From Desulfuromonadaceae bacterium (GTDB lineage: Bacteria; Desulfobacterota; Desulfuromonadia; Desulfuromonadales; Geopsychrobacteraceae), in NCBI GenBank assembly GCA_016744555.1, contig JADGED010000052.1, forward strand, positions 1 through 13,368: a stretch of DNA of 13,368 nucleotides, read 5' to 3'. Both the position numbers and the translations under genes were made by a program. Each line of letters begins with the position of its first letter. The first letter of the stretch is position 1. Below, one piece after another: positions 13,055-13,368 of the stretch. The notes under the pieces are model-generated. The model saw nothing but the letters and a program-made list of their open reading frames with translations. It was not told where the DNA came from and did no database searches.

Positions 13055-13079
13055 GTATAGAAAACGCTATTTTTTATAC
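13055..13079. repeat. Inverted repeat in the Fic promoter region, possible operator
   Basis: GTATAGAAAA (13055-13064) and TTTTTTATAC (13070-13079) are inverted with one mismatch around five bases. A third related half-site, TTCTCTATAG, lies at 13029-13038. The repeat ends 26 bases before the Fic start, where a repressor could act. Confidence 0.45.
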
Positions 13080-13105
13080 ACATTGTTTTTAGAAGGGAGT
13101 GCCTT

Positions 13106-13368
13106 ATGGCAAAGATTCTGCCGTTATCACATCTTCCACCGGAGCTCTTTGAGACCACCGCCATTCTGAAAAAGCTGACCCAGGCCAGCCGGAAATTAGC
13201 CGAACTTAAAGGGGTCGCCGCTACCATTCCCAACCAGGGCATTCTTATCAATACCCTTGGCATGCAGGAAGCAAAGGACAGCTCTGCGATTGAAAATATT
13301 GTAACCACGCACGATGAACTTTTCCAAGACGATCTTTTTCCCGAAAAAATGACCAATCTTACTGCCAA
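13106..13368 (+). CDS. Fic-family protein, N-terminal part (partial, runs off window)
   Basis: There are 87 full codons from ATG 13106, with AAGGGAG just upstream, and no stop before the window end. The sequence matches the Fic_N region: LPPELFETTAILKKLTQASRKL helix, LAELKGVAATIPNQG and INTLGMQEAKDSSAIENI. SSAIEN fits the (S/T)xxxE(G/N) inhibitory motif that in class II Fic proteins blocks the ATP site of the C-terminal HPFxxGNGR domain, which is not visible here. Such proteins usually transfer AMP (or another phosphate group) to target hydroxyls and often carry a C-terminal winged helix. The gene body is more GC-rich than its AT-rich promoter region. It may be part of a toxin-antitoxin-like or regulatory unit; the missing part decides. 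Confidence 0.88.
   Translation, partial: MAKILPLSHLPPELFETTAILKKLTQASRKLAELKGVAATIPNQGILINTLGMQEAKDSSAIENIVTTHDELFQDDLFPEKMTNLTA

Noticed and set aside
13033..13368. Minus-strand frame opposite the Fic gene start
   Set aside because: The plus strand encodes a clear Fic_N domain with ribosome site. The opposite frame shows no recognisable domain.

Overview
The window looks like chromosome of an anaerobic, respiring deltaproteobacterium of the Desulfuromonas/Geobacter kind. This is inferred from a multiheme cytochrome linked to a HybA/HybB-type quinone module, a periplasmic sensor domain with a haem-like motif, sigma-54 type promoters, and a tungstate transporter. Genes are moderately AT-rich and the promoter regions are strongly AT-rich. 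No tRNA, rRNA, CRISPR array, transposase or phage gene was seen.

Region 1 (1-6847) is the most interesting part. A response regulator, cut by the window edge, faces left at 1-160 behind a good sigma-70 promoter. To its right, a sigma-54-like promoter (617-632) precedes an 81-residue membrane protein (678-923). Next comes a fusion protein (956-1615): a receiver domain without its phosphorylatable aspartate, joined to a second copy of the same membrane module. A strong terminator follows at 1638-1666. A near-consensus sigma-54 promoter (1943-1958) then starts a probable operon. It encodes a third copy of the module (2126-2371), a 52-residue HmcD-like membrane peptide (2398-2556), a pentahaem cytochrome c (2651-3172), a Tat-exported protein with four [4Fe-4S] clusters (3210-4145) and a ten-helix HybB/NrfD-type quinone-site subunit (4148-5404). 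After an intervening terminator come a membrane sensor with a periplasmic CX4CH motif and no output domain (5521-6351) and an unrecognised four-helix membrane protein (6326-6847).

Taken together, region 1 can be read as a menaquinone/cytochrome c oxidoreductase with dedicated, unusual accessory and possibly sensing parts. Electrons would pass between the quinone pool (NrfD subunit), the iron-sulfur relay and the periplasmic pentahaem cytochrome. No catalytic molybdopterin or hydrogenase subunit is encoded here.

Region 2 (6882-10664) is housekeeping and transport. It holds a parvulin PpiC and a METTL7-like methyltransferase on the minus strand, then a YadG/YadH-type ABC-2 exporter and a type I methionine aminopeptidase on the plus strand.

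Region 3 (10733-12887) is a compact tungstate uptake operon, tupA-tupB-tupC, with a candidate terminator and a second hairpin behind it.

Region 4 (13055-13368) is the start of a Fic-family protein carrying an N-terminal inhibitory motif, preceded by an inverted repeat that could be its operator.
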